Source of the DNA: Xanthomonas sacchari
Lineage (GTDB): Bacteria > Pseudomonadota > Gammaproteobacteria > Xanthomonadales > Xanthomonadaceae
Assembly (NCBI RefSeq): GCF_040529065.1
Contig: NZ_CP132343.1
Coordinates: 930,001-994,000 of the forward strand
Length of the DNA: 64,000 nucleotides
Direction: 5' to 3'
The first letter of the stretch is position 1. Each line of letters starts with the position of its first letter. The position numbers and the translations under genes were made by a program. The notes beneath the pieces were generated by a model. It saw only the letters and a program-made list of their open reading frames with translations, had not been told where the DNA came from and made no database searches. Positions 24,584-33,665 of the stretch are shown piece by piece.

Positions 24584-24952
24584 TCAGCAATCCTCGGCGC
24601 GGAACGCATCGCGCAGCCAGGTCAGCCGCGGCGGATCGCCGTCGGCCTCGACCACGTCGAAGCGGCACGGCCAGTTGGCGTACTGCGGATGCGCGGCCAG
24701 GAACAGTTGCGCCGCCAGCAGCAGGCGGCGGCGCTTGCGCAGGTCGACCGAGGCCGCGCCGCCGCCGAATGCGGTGCTGCGCCGGTAGCGCACTTCGACG
24801 AACACCAGGCTCTGCGCCTGCTGCATCACCAGGTCCAGCTCGCCGCCGCGGAAGGCGACGTTGGCGGCGATCAACCGCAGGCCGGCGCGCTCCAGTTCGG
24901 CGCGCGCCGCCGCTTCCACCGCGTTGCCGCGTCGGCGCCGCTCAGTTTCCAT
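24584..24952 (-). CDS. yraN: YraN/UPF0102 family nuclease-like protein
   Basis: The 122-residue protein has the UPF0102 pattern: [35 protein letters not shown], then [15 protein letters not shown], a PD-(D/E)XK-like core in which Glu/Asp and an R-x-R replace the usual Lys. It ends in CRFDVVEAD. Its function is unsettled; a role in DNA processing is often proposed from the fold. The start overlaps lpoA by 11 bp. The lpoA-yraN neighbourhood, with rsmI divergent, is the same as in E. coli (yraM-yraN-yraL), which supports the identification. Confidence 0.92.
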   Translation of the reverse strand: METERRRRGNAVEAAARAELERAGLRLIAANVAFRGGELDLVMQQAQSLVFVEVRYRRSTAFGGGAASVDLRKRRRLLLAAQLFLAAHPQYANWPCRFDVVEADGDPPRLTWLRDAFRAEDC

Positions 24953-26666
24953 CGGGCAGCGGGGTCGGACGCCCGCCGCTGAAGGTGGACCAGGCCGGGG
25001 TGCGCACGATGTTGCCGAAGCCGTCCAGATGCAGCACGCCGGTGGCGCCGCGCAGGCCGCTGTCCTTGCCGGTCGCCAGCTTCTCCAGGTACGCGGTGAT
25101 CTGCCAGGCATCGTAGCCGAACGCGAACAGGCGCCCGGCCGGGCCGCGCGCGGTCGGCAGCATGTCGGCCACGCTGGTCGCCGCCGGCAGCCCGCCGACG
25201 CCACGCACGTTCCACAGTTCGCTCGGGTAGACGATGCCGTCCAGCACCAGGTCGTCCTCGGGCTTGCCGGTGCCCAGCACCAACTGCGAGGTCGCGATCC
25301 GGGTCTTGCCGGCGAAACCGGCCAGCGCCAGCTGCGGCGCCAGCGCGCGGGCGGTGTTGCCCTTGACCGCCAGCAGCACCGAGTCGGCGGCACCGGCGTT
25401 GCGCAGTTGCGCGGCGATGTCGCCGGGCGTCTCGGCCACGCTGATGCTGCCGGCGACCTTGCCGCCGCGCTCGCTGAAGCGGTCGCGAAACGCGGCCACC
25501 GCGCGGCGGCCGTTGTCGTCGTTGCTGCCGATCACCAGGGTGTTGTGGCGCTCGTGCGCCAGCAGGTACTCGGCGGCGGCGATGCCGTCGTCTTCCGGCG
25601 CCAGCGAGAAGCCGGCGCTGCCGCCGGGCGGGGCGTGGGTGCCGCGGTTCAGCGCCAGCACCGGCACGGGCAGCGCGTCGCGTGCGAACAGCGCGGTGAC
25701 CTCGTCGCGGCCGAGCGGGCCGACCACGAAGTCGGCGCCGCCATCGACCGCCTTCTGGTAGGCGGCCAGTGCGCCGGCCGGGGTGCCGGTGGTGTCGATG
25801 AAGTCGATCGCAGGACGCCGCCGGGTCTCGCCGTAATAGCCGGCGAGCAGGCCGTCGCGCACCGGCGCGGCCGCGGTGGCCAGGCTGCCGCTCAGCGGCA
25901 GCAGCACCGCCAGCTTGGCCGGCGGGCGGTAGCCGTCGCGCTCGGCCGGCAGCCGCTTGCTGGTGTCGAAGCCCCACTGCTCGCCGCGGTCGAACGGGCG
26001 CGGCAGCGCCAGACCACGGCTCAGCAGCGCGCGGCCGACGAAGTTGTACAGCGGATCGCCAGCCGGCAGCGCGGCGGCGCGCGCCTGCAGGGTGGCGTCG
26101 TTGAGCGTGGCCAACTGGCGCACGATGGCGCGCTGGTTGTCGCTGCGCGCCTGGCCGCTGAGGCCGTTGTCGGCGCGGGCGCGCTCGTCCAGCGCCGCGG
26201 TGGCGTCGCCGGTCCCTTCCAGGGCCTGTGCGCGGGCCAGGTGCCAGCGCGCACGCAGGTTCTGCGGCACGTCCCGCGGATCGCTGCCCAGCGCCTGCAG
26301 CGCCTTGGCCGGCTGGCGGTCGGCCAGGGCCAGCTCGGCCTCGACCAGTGCCACCCGCACCTTGCTCAGTGGCGGCAACTGCCGCGGCTGCACCTGCGCC
26401 AGCAGGCTGCGCGCACGGGCGGCGTCGCCGGCCTCGTACCAGGCGAAGGCGGCGTCGCCCAGCAACTGGTTGCGGGCGCTGCCGGTGGCGCCGGCGGCCT
26501 GCGCCTCGAGCTGCTGCGCCGCGTCCTTCGGCTTGCCCTGGTCCAGCAGCGCCAGCGCGGCCGATTGGGCCGGCGAGGCGCTCGGCGTCACGCTGGTGGT
26601 GGCGCAGCCGGCGATCAGCAGCGCCAGCAGCGACAGGGCGGAAATCCTTGCGAATCGCTTGTTCAT
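24942..26666 (-). CDS. lpoA: Penicillin-binding protein activator LpoA (LppC family lipoprotein)
   Basis: LpoA is an outer membrane lipoprotein that stimulates the peptidoglycan synthase PBP1a in enterobacteria. The 574-residue protein has a lipoprotein signal with lipobox LIAGC (Cys21). An N-terminal TPR-like domain (about 30-250) is followed by a periplasmic-binding-protein-like domain from about 265 ([34 protein letters not shown]) to [15 protein letters not shown] near the end. Length is shorter than E. coli LpoA (678). It is divergent from rsmI with an 81-bp gap. Whether it activates PBP1a in this organism is inferred from the family. Confidence 0.9.
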   Translation of the reverse strand: MNKRFARISALSLLALLIAGCATTSVTPSASPAQSAALALLDQGKPKDAAQQLEAQAAGATGSARNQLLGDAAFAWYEAGDAARARSLLAQVQPRQLPPLSKVRVALVEAELALADRQPAKALQALGSDPRDVPQNLRARWHLARAQALEGTGDATAALDERARADNGLSGQARSDNQRAIVRQLATLNDATLQARAAALPAGDPLYNFVGRALLSRGLALPRPFDRGEQWGFDTSKRLPAERDGYRPPAKLAVLLPLSGSLATAAAPVRDGLLAGYYGETRRRPAIDFIDTTGTPAGALAAYQKAVDGGADFVVGPLGRDEVTALFARDALPVPVLALNRGTHAPPGGSAGFSLAPEDDGIAAAEYLLAHERHNTLVIGSNDDNGRRAVAAFRDRFSERGGKVAGSISVAETPGDIAAQLRNAGAADSVLLAVKGNTARALAPQLALAGFAGKTRIATSQLVLGTGKPEDDLVLDGIVYPSELWNVRGVGGLPAATSVADMLPTARGPAGRLFAFGYDAWQITAYLEKLATGKDSGLRGATGVLHLDGFGNIVRTPAWSTFSGGRPTPLPDGN

Positions 26667-26747
26667 TTCTGGTCCATTCGGCTGGGCACGCCGGGCGCGC
26701 CGGGGAAAACCGCTACGATTCTACCCTTGACCATGGAAAGCCCGTAG

Positions 26748-27575
26748 ATGAGCGCCCAGCCCGGAACTCTGCACGTCGTCGCCACGCCGATCGGCAACCT
26801 CGCCGACCTGACGCCGCGCGCCCAGGAGACGCTGCGCTCGGTGGCGGCGATCTGCGCCGAGGACACCCGCCGCAGCGGCCAGCTGCTGGCCCACTTCGGC
26901 ATCGAGCGGCCGCTGCTGGCACTGCACGAACACAACGAGGAGGCGCTGTCGCAGCGCATCGTCGCGCGCCTGCTGGAGGGCCAGTCGCTGGCCCTGGTCA
27001 GCGACGCCGGCACCCCGCTGGTCAGCGACCCCGGCTACCGCCTGGTGCGCGCCGCCCGCGCCGCCGGGGTGCGGGTCAGCCCGGTCCCGGGCGCCTGTGC
27101 GGCGATCGCCGCGCTCAGCGTGGCCGGCCTGCCCAGCGACCGCTTCGCCTTCGAGGGCTTCCTGCCGGCCAAGGCCTCGGCACGCCGCGAGCGCCTGGTC
27201 CGGTTGGCCAGCGAACCACGCACCCTGGTGTTCTACGAAGCCTCGCACCGCATCGCCGAGTCCCTGGCCGACTGCCGCGCCGCCTTCGGCGACGCCCGCC
27301 CGGCGGTGCTGGCGCGCGAACTGACCAAATTGTTCGAGACCGTGCTCGACGGCACCCTGGCCGACCTGCACGCGCGGGTCGAGGCCGACGACAACCAGCG
27401 CAAGGGCGAGTTCGTGCTGATGGTGCAGGGCGCCGGCGACGACGCCGACGCGCAACTGGCCGAAGGCCGCCGCGTCTACGCCAAGCTCAGCGAGCACCTG
27501 CCGCCGTCCACCGCCGCCAAGCTGGCCGCCGAACTGACCGGTGCGTCGCGCAAGGCGTTGTACGGCGGTGGCTAG
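26748..27575 (+). CDS. rsmI: 16S rRNA (cytidine-1402 2'-O)-methyltransferase RsmI
   Basis: RsmI adds the 2'-O-methyl group to C1402 in the ribosomal P site. The 275-residue protein has the tetrapyrrole-methylase fold: GTLHVVATPIGNLADLTPRAQETL at the start, AEDTRRSGQLL, LVSDAGTPLVSDPGYRLV with the SAM-binding region, and FYEASHRIAESL. The C-terminal region has LTKLFETVLDGTL and GEFVLMV. ATG at 26748 follows a GGAAAG site. Divergent from lpoA, as in E. coli. The downstream gene overlaps its last 8 bases. Confidence 0.97.
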   Translation: MSAQPGTLHVVATPIGNLADLTPRAQETLRSVAAICAEDTRRSGQLLAHFGIERPLLALHEHNEEALSQRIVARLLEGQSLALVSDAGTPLVSDPGYRLVRAARAAGVRVSPVPGACAAIAALSVAGLPSDRFAFEGFLPAKASARRERLVRLASEPRTLVFYEASHRIAESLADCRAAFGDARPAVLARELTKLFETVLDGTLADLHARVEADDNQRKGEFVLMVQGAGDDADAQLAEGRRVYAKLSEHLPPSTAAKLAAELTGASRKALYGGG

Positions 27576-28308
27576 CAAGGCGGCACGCCAGAAGGCAAGG
27601 GAGTTGGCATGGCTGGACCTCGCCAGGGTGGTCATGCCGGAGGAGATCCCCAAGGGCATTGTGGAACAACCGGATCCGCCCGCGCCCGATCTCGTGATCC
27701 GCAGCAGCAACACGAACATTGGTATCGAGGTCACTCAGCTTTTCCGGCGCGACGATCCGGCGTCGCGGTTGCCTGCCCGTGAAATAGAGGCTGCTCAACG
27801 CAACATTCTTGCCGAGGCGAGGGCGTTGTATGAGGAGACATACGGCCACCGCTTGTTTGTGAATGTCTCCTTCAACGGTACGCCGCCCGCAAAAAAACCG
27901 GCGGTTCGCGAACTTGTGGCGCTCGTGGAGAGACATCGCACTGATTCAGGAGCAATGTTCCAGGTTCTTGCTCTGGATGCCCGTGCGCGGCAACTCCTTC
28001 CCCAGTGGCTTCAAGGGCTCACGATATGTACTCAGAAGTCAGATGAGCCCGCGCGCTGGATTGGTGGTTCCGTGTGGCGCACCCCAAGTTTGACGCAGGA
28101 TCTGCTGCAGTCCGCTGTCTCAAGAAAGAACAAAAACGTTGAGGGTTACTTGGGGTGCTGTGACCAAGTCTGGCTTCTGGTTATTTGTGACCTATGGCCG
28201 ATGGCGGCAAGTTTGGCTGTGCCGCGAAACGCGCATGAATGGCAGTTGGAAAGCCGCTTTGCGCGGGTACTGCTGGTGTCCCGAGAGGGCGATGGCATCA
28301 GCTTCTAA
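27568..28308 (+). CDS. Unrecognised protein, possibly PD-(D/E)XK-like
   Basis: I do not recognise this 246-residue protein. A central part reads APDLVIRSSNTNIGIEVTQL (Pro40-Asp41 ... Glu54-Val55-Thr56), which resembles the core of a PD-(D/E)XK nuclease fold except that the lysine is replaced by Thr. A helical region EIEAAQRNILAEARALYEE follows. There is no signal peptide or membrane helix. GTG at 27568 overlaps rsmI by 8 bp; an earlier in-frame GTG at 27541 is possible. Base composition is clearly lower in GC than its neighbours, especially 27880-28200, so the gene may have been acquired between rsmI and rnpB. Function unknown. Confidence 0.7.
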   Translation: MASKAARQKARELAWLDLARVVMPEEIPKGIVEQPDPPAPDLVIRSSNTNIGIEVTQLFRRDDPASRLPAREIEAAQRNILAEARALYEETYGHRLFVNVSFNGTPPAKKPAVRELVALVERHRTDSGAMFQVLALDARARQLLPQWLQGLTICTQKSDEPARWIGGSVWRTPSLTQDLLQSAVSRKNKNVEGYLGCCDQVWLLVICDLWPMAASLAVPRNAHEWQLESRFARVLLVSREGDGISF

Positions 28309-28333
28309 TGGAGAAACATGCGACAATGCCCGC

Positions 28334-28704
28334 GGCGGAGCCGGCCAGACAGTCGCGTCATCCCATCGCATTTCGGTGCGGCGGGATGCCGAGGAAAGTC
28401 CGGGCTCCATAGGGCAAGGTGCCAGGTAACGCCTGGGCGGCGCGAGCCGACGGACTAGTGCAACAGAAAGATACCGCCTACGTCTGCGCAAGCAGGCCGG
28501 TAAGGGTGAAATGGTGCGGTAAGAGCGCACCGCGAGTCCGGTAACGGACCGGCACGGCAAACCCCACCTGGAGCAAGACCAAATAGGGACCTCATGGCGC
28601 GGCCCGCGTCGGGTCCGGGTAGGTTGCTTGAGCGTACCGGTGACGGTGCGCCTAGAAGAATGACTGTCCACGACAGAACCCGGCTTATCGGCCGGCTCCG
28701 CCAC
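28334..28704 (+). ncRNA. rnpB: RNase P RNA, bacterial class A
   Basis: The RNA subunit of RNase P, which matures the 5' ends of tRNAs. The closing helix P1 pairs GGCGGAGCCGGCC (28334-28346) with GGCCGGCTCCGCC (28690-28702). Universal core blocks are present: GAGGAAAGTCCGGGCTCC at 28391, GGTAAGGGTGAAATGGTGCG near 28499, AGAGCGCACCG, the GGCAAACCCC stretch, and ACAGAACCCGGCTTAT near 28674. A T-run (28705-28709) ends the transcript. Length about 371 nt fits the family. It lies between rsmI (plus the unrecognised gene) and the mraZ cluster. Confidence 0.97.
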
Positions 28705-28760
28705 TTTTTCTCAGGCCAGCGTTATCGGGGGCCTGTTGCCGCCACGGCGGCCCGGCTGCT

Positions 28761-28783
28761 GTGGGAGGGACTTCAGTCCCGAC
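28761..28783. repeat. Small REP-type palindrome
   Basis: GTGGGAGGGACTTCAGTCCC followed by GAC forms a compact hairpin (GGGA-CTTCAG-TCCC). It is a second REP sequence type, distinct from the GTAGGAGCGG type, and lies in the 150-bp gap between rnpB and the convergent NRDE gene. The rest of that gap shows no gene. Confidence 0.75.
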
Positions 28784-28854
28784 TGCAGTCACTCGACGGG
28801 CCAGCGCTGTTCCGCCACGCCACCGCCGCCGAGGTCGATGCGTGAGCCCAGGCG

Positions 28855-29640
28855 TCACTGCTTCCCGGTGTCTGTTCCCACGTCCCGGTTCTCCAGCCGC
28901 GTCTCCCCCAGGAATACCCCACCCGGGCCGAACCGGCGCTCGCGGATCCAGCCGTGCCCGGCGGCATCCACCGCGACGATGGTGCTGGCGCGGGTGCCGT
29001 ACTCGCTGCCACGGATGAAGGCGGGCGATAGCCGCCGTTCCAGGTCCGGGCCGACGCCGGTGTCGGGCAGGTCGGCCGGGTCGGCCAGGGTCTCGTCGGC
29101 CAGCGCCCGCCACAGCGGCGCCAGGTCGTCGTCGCCGGCGGCGATCCAGGCGCTCACGGCAGTGCGCAGGCGCAGGGTCTTCGGCCAGGGTGCGTCGAGC
29201 GCGCCGTTAGACATGCCGTGCACGCCGGGCGTCAGGGCGCTGCGGCCTGGCGGGTGGTTGCCGACGTAGGCGGCGCCGGCGGCATCCGCCAGCAGCAGGT
29301 TGAACGGCGGGAAGGCATCGGCGCGCGCGGCCAGCGCGTCGGCGAAGGTCGCGGCCGGCTCGGCGCCGGTCAGGTAGTCGGCGATCAGGGCGCCGCGCGA
29401 GGCGCCGGACATTGAGGCCAGCGGGTCGCGCACGTTGGTGACCACGGCGCAGCGGCCGGCGTCGTCCAGTCCCACCCAGGTACCGCCGGAGCGCAGGTCG
29501 CGCCCGGCCAGCAGGCGCTGCGCCGGGGCCGGCCAGCGCTGCAGCGGCGCGGTCGGGCGGGCGTGGAATTCGTCGCGGTTGCCGACCAGCAGCAAGCGCC
29601 ATCGCGGGTGCGCAGCGTGCGCGAGAACGACCAGACACAT
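28855..29640 (-). CDS. NRDE (TANGO2-like) family protein
   Basis: The 261-residue protein starts MCLVVLAHAAHPRWRLLLVGNRDEFHARPT, containing the NRDE motif with Cys2 that names the family, followed by GGTWVGLDDAGRCAVVTNVR. These are features of the TANGO2/NRDE family, which has an Ntn-hydrolase-like fold; bacterial roles are not established, and eukaryotic members are linked to haem and lipid handling. A C-terminal ATTIVAVDAAG-like segment (ASTIVAVDAAGHGWIRERRF) completes the domain. Its ATG at 29640 is 326 bp from mraZ and divergent from it. It probably is monocistronic and faces rnpB. Confidence 0.87.
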   Translation of the reverse strand: MCLVVLAHAAHPRWRLLLVGNRDEFHARPTAPLQRWPAPAQRLLAGRDLRSGGTWVGLDDAGRCAVVTNVRDPLASMSGASRGALIADYLTGAEPAATFADALAARADAFPPFNLLLADAAGAAYVGNHPPGRSALTPGVHGMSNGALDAPWPKTLRLRTAVSAWIAAGDDDLAPLWRALADETLADPADLPDTGVGPDLERRLSPAFIRGSEYGTRASTIVAVDAAGHGWIRERRFGPGGVFLGETRLENRDVGTDTGKQ

Positions 29641-29748
29641 GCCCGGCAGTGTGCGCGCTTGCGCAACGCGAGGCGAGCCCAGGCGCCATGTCGACGGCCG
29701 GTGACGACCGCCTTAACGCCCCCTACACAGGCCTGAATTTCCGTTCAA

Positions 29749-29763
29749 TCTCAAAATTTGAGA
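29749..29763. promoter_or_regulatory. Perfect 15-bp palindrome in the NRDE-mraZ divergent region
   Basis: TCTCAAAATTTGAGA is symmetric about position 29756. It lies in a locally AT-rich patch between two divergent genes, 109 bp before the NRDE start and 218 bp before mraZ, a typical place for a regulator binding site. No specific factor can be named. Confidence 0.5.
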
Positions 29764-29776
29764 CGAAACAGTAACT

Positions 29777-29785
29777 TGTGGATAA
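29777..29785 (-). promoter_or_regulatory. Perfect DnaA box upstream of the dcw cluster
   Basis: The complement reads TTATCCACA, identical to the strongest DnaA box. It is 71 bases before the -35 hexamer of the probable mraZ promoter. Only one clear copy was seen, so this is not an origin; it may let DnaA influence division genes, or be chance. Confidence 0.6.
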
Positions 29786-29855
29786 GCCTTGAACAAGTCT
29801 CTAAAGATCGTTGCAAACCATTGATCCCGCTAGCGATTTACCACTCGCAAAGTTG

Positions 29856-29883
29856 TTGACAACCCGTTGCGCGCTGCTAAGGT
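29856..29883 (+). promoter_or_regulatory. Probable main promoter of the mraZ-dcw cluster
   Basis: A consensus -35 TTGACA (29856-29861) is followed after 16 bases by TAAGGT (29878-29883) as a weak -10. The transcript would start about 10 bases before the MraZ repeats. A cluster promoter upstream of mraZ is expected from other proteobacteria. Confidence 0.55.
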
Positions 29884-29891
29884 GGGCACTT

Positions 29892-29926
29892 GAGGGGAAA
29901 CCGGGTTTTTTGTGGTTTTTCGTGGT
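29892..29926 (+). promoter_or_regulatory. MraZ operator: four direct repeats, 10-bp period
   Basis: GAGGG, CGGGT, GTGGT and GTGGT begin at 29892, 29902, 29912 and 29922, giving four G-rich repeats on the same helix face with about 5-base spacers. In E. coli, MraZ binds three TGGGN repeats with a 10-bp period next to its own promoter and represses the cluster. The layout here fits autoregulation. Confidence 0.72.
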
Positions 29927-29966
29927 TCAATGACCGCCCAGGCGGATTCGGAAAGGTGCAGGCGTC

Positions 29967-30413
29967 GTGTTTCAGGGCGAGACCGCAATCACTGTGGACG
30001 ACAAGGGGCGTATGGCGGTTCCCACCGCGTACCGCGACCTCGTCGCGCGCGTGAGCGGCAATCGGCTGGTGCTGACCTACAACCCGTTCGAGGCCGGCTG
30101 CCTGTGGCTGTATGCGGAGAAGGAGTGGGAGCGGGTCCGTGACGACGTCATGGCCAAGCCCAACACCCAGCGCGTGGTGCGGGTCCTGCAGCAGAAGCTG
30201 GTGGGTTCGTCGGCCGCACTGGAGCTGGATGCCAACGCCCGCATCACCATTCCGCCGAGCCATCGCGCCGCGGTGGGCATTGAAAAGCGCGCCGTGCTGT
30301 TGGGCATGGGCGACAAGTTCGAACTGTGGAGCGAGCAGGCTCATCGCGCACTGATCCAGCAGACGTTGTCTGACGAGGATCTGGGCGATGGATTGCTCGA
30401 TCTGAAGTTGTGA
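29967..30413 (+). CDS. mraZ: Transcriptional regulator MraZ
   Basis: MraZ is the first gene of the division and cell wall cluster and represses it. The 148-residue protein has two SpoVT-AbrB-like repeats: [24 protein letters not shown] at the N-terminus and [20 protein letters not shown] in the middle, each with the D-x-x-x-R-hydrophobic-x-x-P motif. GTG at 29967 gives the family start MF(Q/R)GE; a GGAAAGG stretch lies upstream (29950-29956). Its stop overlaps a possible early start of rsmH. A row of repeats before the gene is the likely MraZ binding site. Confidence 0.96.
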   Translation: MFQGETAITVDDKGRMAVPTAYRDLVARVSGNRLVLTYNPFEAGCLWLYAEKEWERVRDDVMAKPNTQRVVRVLQQKLVGSSAALELDANARITIPPSHRAAVGIEKRAVLLGMGDKFELWSEQAHRALIQQTLSDEDLGDGLLDLKL

Positions 30414-30427
30414 GTCGGGGTGTCCGG

Positions 30428-31540
30428 ATGCGCGGACAGGCGCAGGCCGGTCACCTCCCGGTGTCGCAACCATCGGCGGCGCATGTGCCGGTGTTGTTCG
30501 CGCAGGTCCTGGACGGGCTGCAGGTGATCGAAAACGGAATCTATCTGGATGGCACGTTCGGGCGTGGCGGACACGCGCGCGGGGTGCTGCACAAACTCGG
30601 CCCAGGAGGCCGGCTGCTGGTGATGGACAAGGACCCCGAGGCGATCGCCGAAGCCGAACACGCGTTCGGCGCCGACGCGCGCGTGTCCATCTATCGCGGC
30701 AGCTTCGCCGAGCTGGGCCAGTGGGACGCCGCCACCGCGCTGGACGGGGTGCTGTTCGACCTGGGCGTGTCCTCGCCGCAGCTGGACGTGGCCGCGCGCG
30801 GCTTCTCCTTCGGCAAGGATGGCCCGCTGGACATGCGCATGGACCCGGACGCAGGCGAGAGCGCGGCGCAGTGGCTGGCGCGCGCCGAGGAGCGCGAGAT
30901 CGCCGACGTGCTGTGGACCTACGGCGAAGAGCGGCAGAGCCGGCGCATCGCCCGCGCCATCGTCGCCCGCCGCGAGAAGCAGCCGCTGACGCGCACCGCC
31001 GAACTGGCCGACCTGATCGCCAGCGTGATGCCGCGCGGCGACAGCAAGACCCACCCGGCCACGCGCAGCTTCCAGGCCATCCGCATCCATATCAACCGCG
31101 AACTGGCCGATCTGGAAACCGGCCTGGACGCGGCGCTGGCCCGGCTCAAGCCCGGCGGCCGCCTGGCGGTGATCAGCTTCCACTCGCTGGAAGACCGCAT
31201 CGTCAAGCAGTTCATGCAGCGCCACGCCAAGGCCCCGCCGAGCAACCGCCGCCTGCCCGAGGCCACGACCTTCGTGCCGACCCTGCGCCTGCACGGCGGC
31301 GCGATCAAGGCCGACGCCGACGAACTGGCGGCGAACCCGCGCGCGCGCAGCGCGGTGTTGCGGGTGGCTGAGAAGCTGGGAATCGGGAGTCGGGAATCGG
31401 GAATCGGTAAAGGCGAAAGCAAGAGCGCGCTTCCCGGCACGGAAGGTTTCCGTGCGCAGTCGGCCGGCTCTTCCCCATTCCCCATTCCCGTTTCCCCATT
31501 CCCGCCGGCGCATGGCGCGCTCCACAGGAGCGCGCCATGA
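30428..31540 (+). CDS. rsmH: 16S rRNA (cytosine-1402 N4)-methyltransferase RsmH
   Basis: RsmH (MraW) methylates N4 of C1402, the same nucleotide whose ribose is modified by RsmI. Motifs seen are [29 protein letters not shown] (SAM-binding loop), [28 protein letters not shown] and [17 protein letters not shown]. At 370 residues it is about 55 longer than E. coli RsmH (313). The extra C-terminus (from [11 protein letters not shown] to the end) is read through a heptamer inverted repeat. ATG at 30428 is preferred, with GGGGTG upstream; a GTG at 30410 overlapping the mraZ stop would add six residues. It overlaps ftsL by 4 bp. Confidence 0.95.
   Translation: MRGQAQAGHLPVSQPSAAHVPVLFAQVLDGLQVIENGIYLDGTFGRGGHARGVLHKLGPGGRLLVMDKDPEAIAEAEHAFGADARVSIYRGSFAELGQWDAATALDGVLFDLGVSSPQLDVAARGFSFGKDGPLDMRMDPDAGESAAQWLARAEEREIADVLWTYGEERQSRRIARAIVARREKQPLTRTAELADLIASVMPRGDSKTHPATRSFQAIRIHINRELADLETGLDAALARLKPGGRLAVISFHSLEDRIVKQFMQRHAKAPPSNRRLPEATTFVPTLRLHGGAIKADADELAANPRARSAVLRVAEKLGIGSRESGIGKGESKSALPGTEGFRAQSAGSSPFPIPVSPFPPAHGALHRSAP
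31378..31503. repeat. Heptamer inverted repeat inside the 3' end of rsmH
   Basis: GGGAATCGGGAGTC units (31378-31407) face CCCCATTCCCC units (about 31472-31503). Both arms lie within the rsmH reading frame; the left arm encodes [10 protein letters not shown] and the right arm [11 protein letters not shown]. ftsL begins 33 bases after the right arm. Confidence 0.82.
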
Positions 31541-31800
31541 GCCGGCTGCTGCTGCTCGTGCTGCTCGCCTGCACCATCGCCTCGGCGATCGGGGTGGTGT
31601 ACATGCGCCATCGCCATCGCCAGTTGTTCGTGGAGCTGTCGCGGCTGGAGCACAACCGCGACGAGCTGAACATCGAGTTCGGCCGGCTGCAGCTGGAGCA
31701 GGCGACCTGGGCCGAGAGCAATCGCGTCGACCAGGTCGCGCGCGAGCGGCTGGGGATGAAGTTCCCCGAGACCGGCGACATCGTGGTGGTGCGTCCGTGA
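31537..31800 (+). CDS. ftsL: Cell division protein FtsL
   Basis: FtsL is a small bitopic protein that, with FtsB and FtsQ, activates septal peptidoglycan synthesis by FtsW-FtsI. The 87-residue protein has a short cytoplasmic start, one membrane helix (about residues 4-22), and a periplasmic coiled coil ([30 protein letters not shown]) ending in [15 protein letters not shown], the family's C-terminal motif. It overlaps rsmH by 4 bp and its TGA overlaps the GTG of ftsI. FtsB is not encoded in this window. Confidence 0.95.
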   Translation: MSRLLLLVLLACTIASAIGVVYMRHRHRQLFVELSRLEHNRDELNIEFGRLQLEQATWAESNRVDQVARERLGMKFPETGDIVVVRP

Positions 31801-33665
31801 ACAAGAGCGGCCGCAATCGCCCCCGCAGCAACTTCAACCTGCGCGGCCGCCTGGCGCTGGTCGGCGCGGCGCTGGGCCTGTGCTCGGTGACGCTGATCGG
31901 CCGTGCGGCCTACGTGCAGCTGATCAACAGCGACTTCTACCAGCGCCAGGGCGAAGCGCGCTACCTGCGCGAACTGCCGATCGCCACCTCGCGCGGCATG
32001 ATCACCGACCGCAACGGCGAGCCGCTGGCGGTGTCCACGCCGGTGGAATCGATCTGGGTCAACCCGCAGGAACTGCTGCGCAGCCCGGACCGCATCCCGC
32101 AGCTGGCGCAGGCGCTGGAGCTGCCGGTCGACGAACTGACCGCCAAGCTGTCGCAGAAGGCGGACAAGGAGTTCATGTACCTCAAGCGCCGGATCAATCC
32201 GGACAAGGCGCATGCGGTGGTCGCGCTGGGCATTCCCGGCGTGTTCTCGCAGCGCGAATTCCGCCGCTTCTACCCGCAGGGCGAAGCGATGGCGCACGTG
32301 CTGGGCTTCACCAACATCGACGACCGCGGCCAGGAAGGGCTGGAGTTGGCGTTCGATGCCTGGCTGCGCGGCAAGCCGGGCGCCAAGCGCGTGATCCGCG
32401 ACCGCAAGGGCGCGATCGTCGAGAGCATCGACCTGGTCAAGCCGGCGCAGCCGGGCAAGGACCTGACCCTGAGCATCGACCGCCGCATTCAGTTCCTGGC
32501 CTACAAGGAACTGCGCAACGCGCTGGTCGAGAACAAGGCCGCGGGCGGCTCGATCGTGATCATGGACGTGGCCACCGGCGAGATCCTGGCCATGGTCAAT
32601 CTGCCGACCTACAACCCCAACGCAGTCAACGGGGTCAACCCGGACGTGCGCCGCAACCGCGCGGTCACCGACCTGGTCGAGCCGGGCTCGACGATGAAGC
32701 CGCTGACCATCTCCACCGCGCTCAAGGCCGGGGTGGTGACCAAGGACACGCTGATCGACACCAACCCCGGCTACATGTCGGTGGGCCGCTTCACCATCAA
32801 GGACGTGCCGCGCAACAACGGCGTGCTGACCGTGACCGGGGTGATCACCCGCAGCTCCAACATCGGCGCGGCCAAGATCGCGGCCAAGCTGCCGGACCAG
32901 ACCTTCTACGATCAGGTCCACAGCTACGGCTACGGCAGTTCCCCGCACAGCGGCTTTCCCGGCGAATCGGCCGGCGTGTTCCCGTCGCCGGCGCGCTGGA
33001 GCGGTTCGTCCAAGACCACCATGTCCTACGGCTACGGCCTGTCGGTGACGCCGCTGCAGATCGCCCGCGCTTACTGCGCGCTGGGCAACGGCGGGCGCCT
33101 GGTGACCCCGACCTTCGTCAAGGGCCAGCACGAGGACAGCAAGCAGGTGCTGGACCCGGCGATCTCCAAGGAAGTGGTGGCGATGATGGAGACGGTGGTC
33201 ACCCAGGGCGGCGCAAAGGGCGCGGCGATCCTGGGCTACCACGTCGCCGGCAAGACCGGCACCGCGCGCAAGGCCGGCCCCGGCGGCTACGAGCGCGGCC
33301 ACTACAACGCGCTGTTCGCGGGCCTGGTGCCGGCGAGCAATCCGCGCTTTGCCACGGTCATCGTCATCAACGACCCGCAGGGCGCCAAGTACTACGGCGG
33401 CCTGGTCTCGGCGCCGGTGTTCCACAACGTGATGGAAGGCGCGCTGCGCCTGATGGACGTGCCGCCGGACGACATCCAGTCGTGGCTTGCCGCGCAGGCC
33501 GCCGGCAAGAGCGGCCATGCGCCGCCGGCGGCGCCGGTGGAGCCGGATCCGGCCACCGTGCCCGACGCCGCCGCCGAGGTCGATGCCGCGCTGCCCAGCG
33601 CGCGTGCGGTGGCGCCGCCGGCGCCGGCCGCGTTGCCTGCGCCGCTGCAGGAGACCCGCCAGTGA
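31797..33665 (+). CDS. ftsI: Peptidoglycan D,D-transpeptidase FtsI (PBP3)
   Basis: FtsI crosslinks septal peptidoglycan and is the target of several beta-lactams. The 622-residue protein has a cytoplasmic basic start, one membrane anchor (about 18-40), a pedestal domain with [18 protein letters not shown], and a transpeptidase domain. The active-site motifs are Ser298-Thr-Met-Lys301, Ser353-Ser-Asn355 and Lys486-Thr-Gly. A Pro/Ala-rich tail of about 45 residues after the domain ([14 protein letters not shown]...) is not in E. coli FtsI. GTG at 31797 overlaps the ftsL stop (GTGA). murE begins in the overlap at its end. Confidence 0.97.
   Translation: MNKSGRNRPRSNFNLRGRLALVGAALGLCSVTLIGRAAYVQLINSDFYQRQGEARYLRELPIATSRGMITDRNGEPLAVSTPVESIWVNPQELLRSPDRIPQLAQALELPVDELTAKLSQKADKEFMYLKRRINPDKAHAVVALGIPGVFSQREFRRFYPQGEAMAHVLGFTNIDDRGQEGLELAFDAWLRGKPGAKRVIRDRKGAIVESIDLVKPAQPGKDLTLSIDRRIQFLAYKELRNALVENKAAGGSIVIMDVATGEILAMVNLPTYNPNAVNGVNPDVRRNRAVTDLVEPGSTMKPLTISTALKAGVVTKDTLIDTNPGYMSVGRFTIKDVPRNNGVLTVTGVITRSSNIGAAKIAAKLPDQTFYDQVHSYGYGSSPHSGFPGESAGVFPSPARWSGSSKTTMSYGYGLSVTPLQIARAYCALGNGGRLVTPTFVKGQHEDSKQVLDPAISKEVVAMMETVVTQGGAKGAAILGYHVAGKTGTARKAGPGGYERGHYNALFAGLVPASNPRFATVIVINDPQGAKYYGGLVSAPVFHNVMEGALRLMDVPPDDIQSWLAAQAAGKSGHAPPAAPVEPDPATVPDAAAEVDAALPSARAVAPPAPAALPAPLQETRQ

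Noticed and set aside
29777-29785. A replication origin at the DnaA box
   Set aside because: Only one box was found, without the clustered boxes and unwinding element of an origin, and dnaA/dnaN are not nearby.
31880-33661. A long open frame running from inside ftsI into murE
   Set aside because: The section before 33662 is an alternative-frame shadow of ftsI without domain-like sequence. murE begins at the GTGA overlap.
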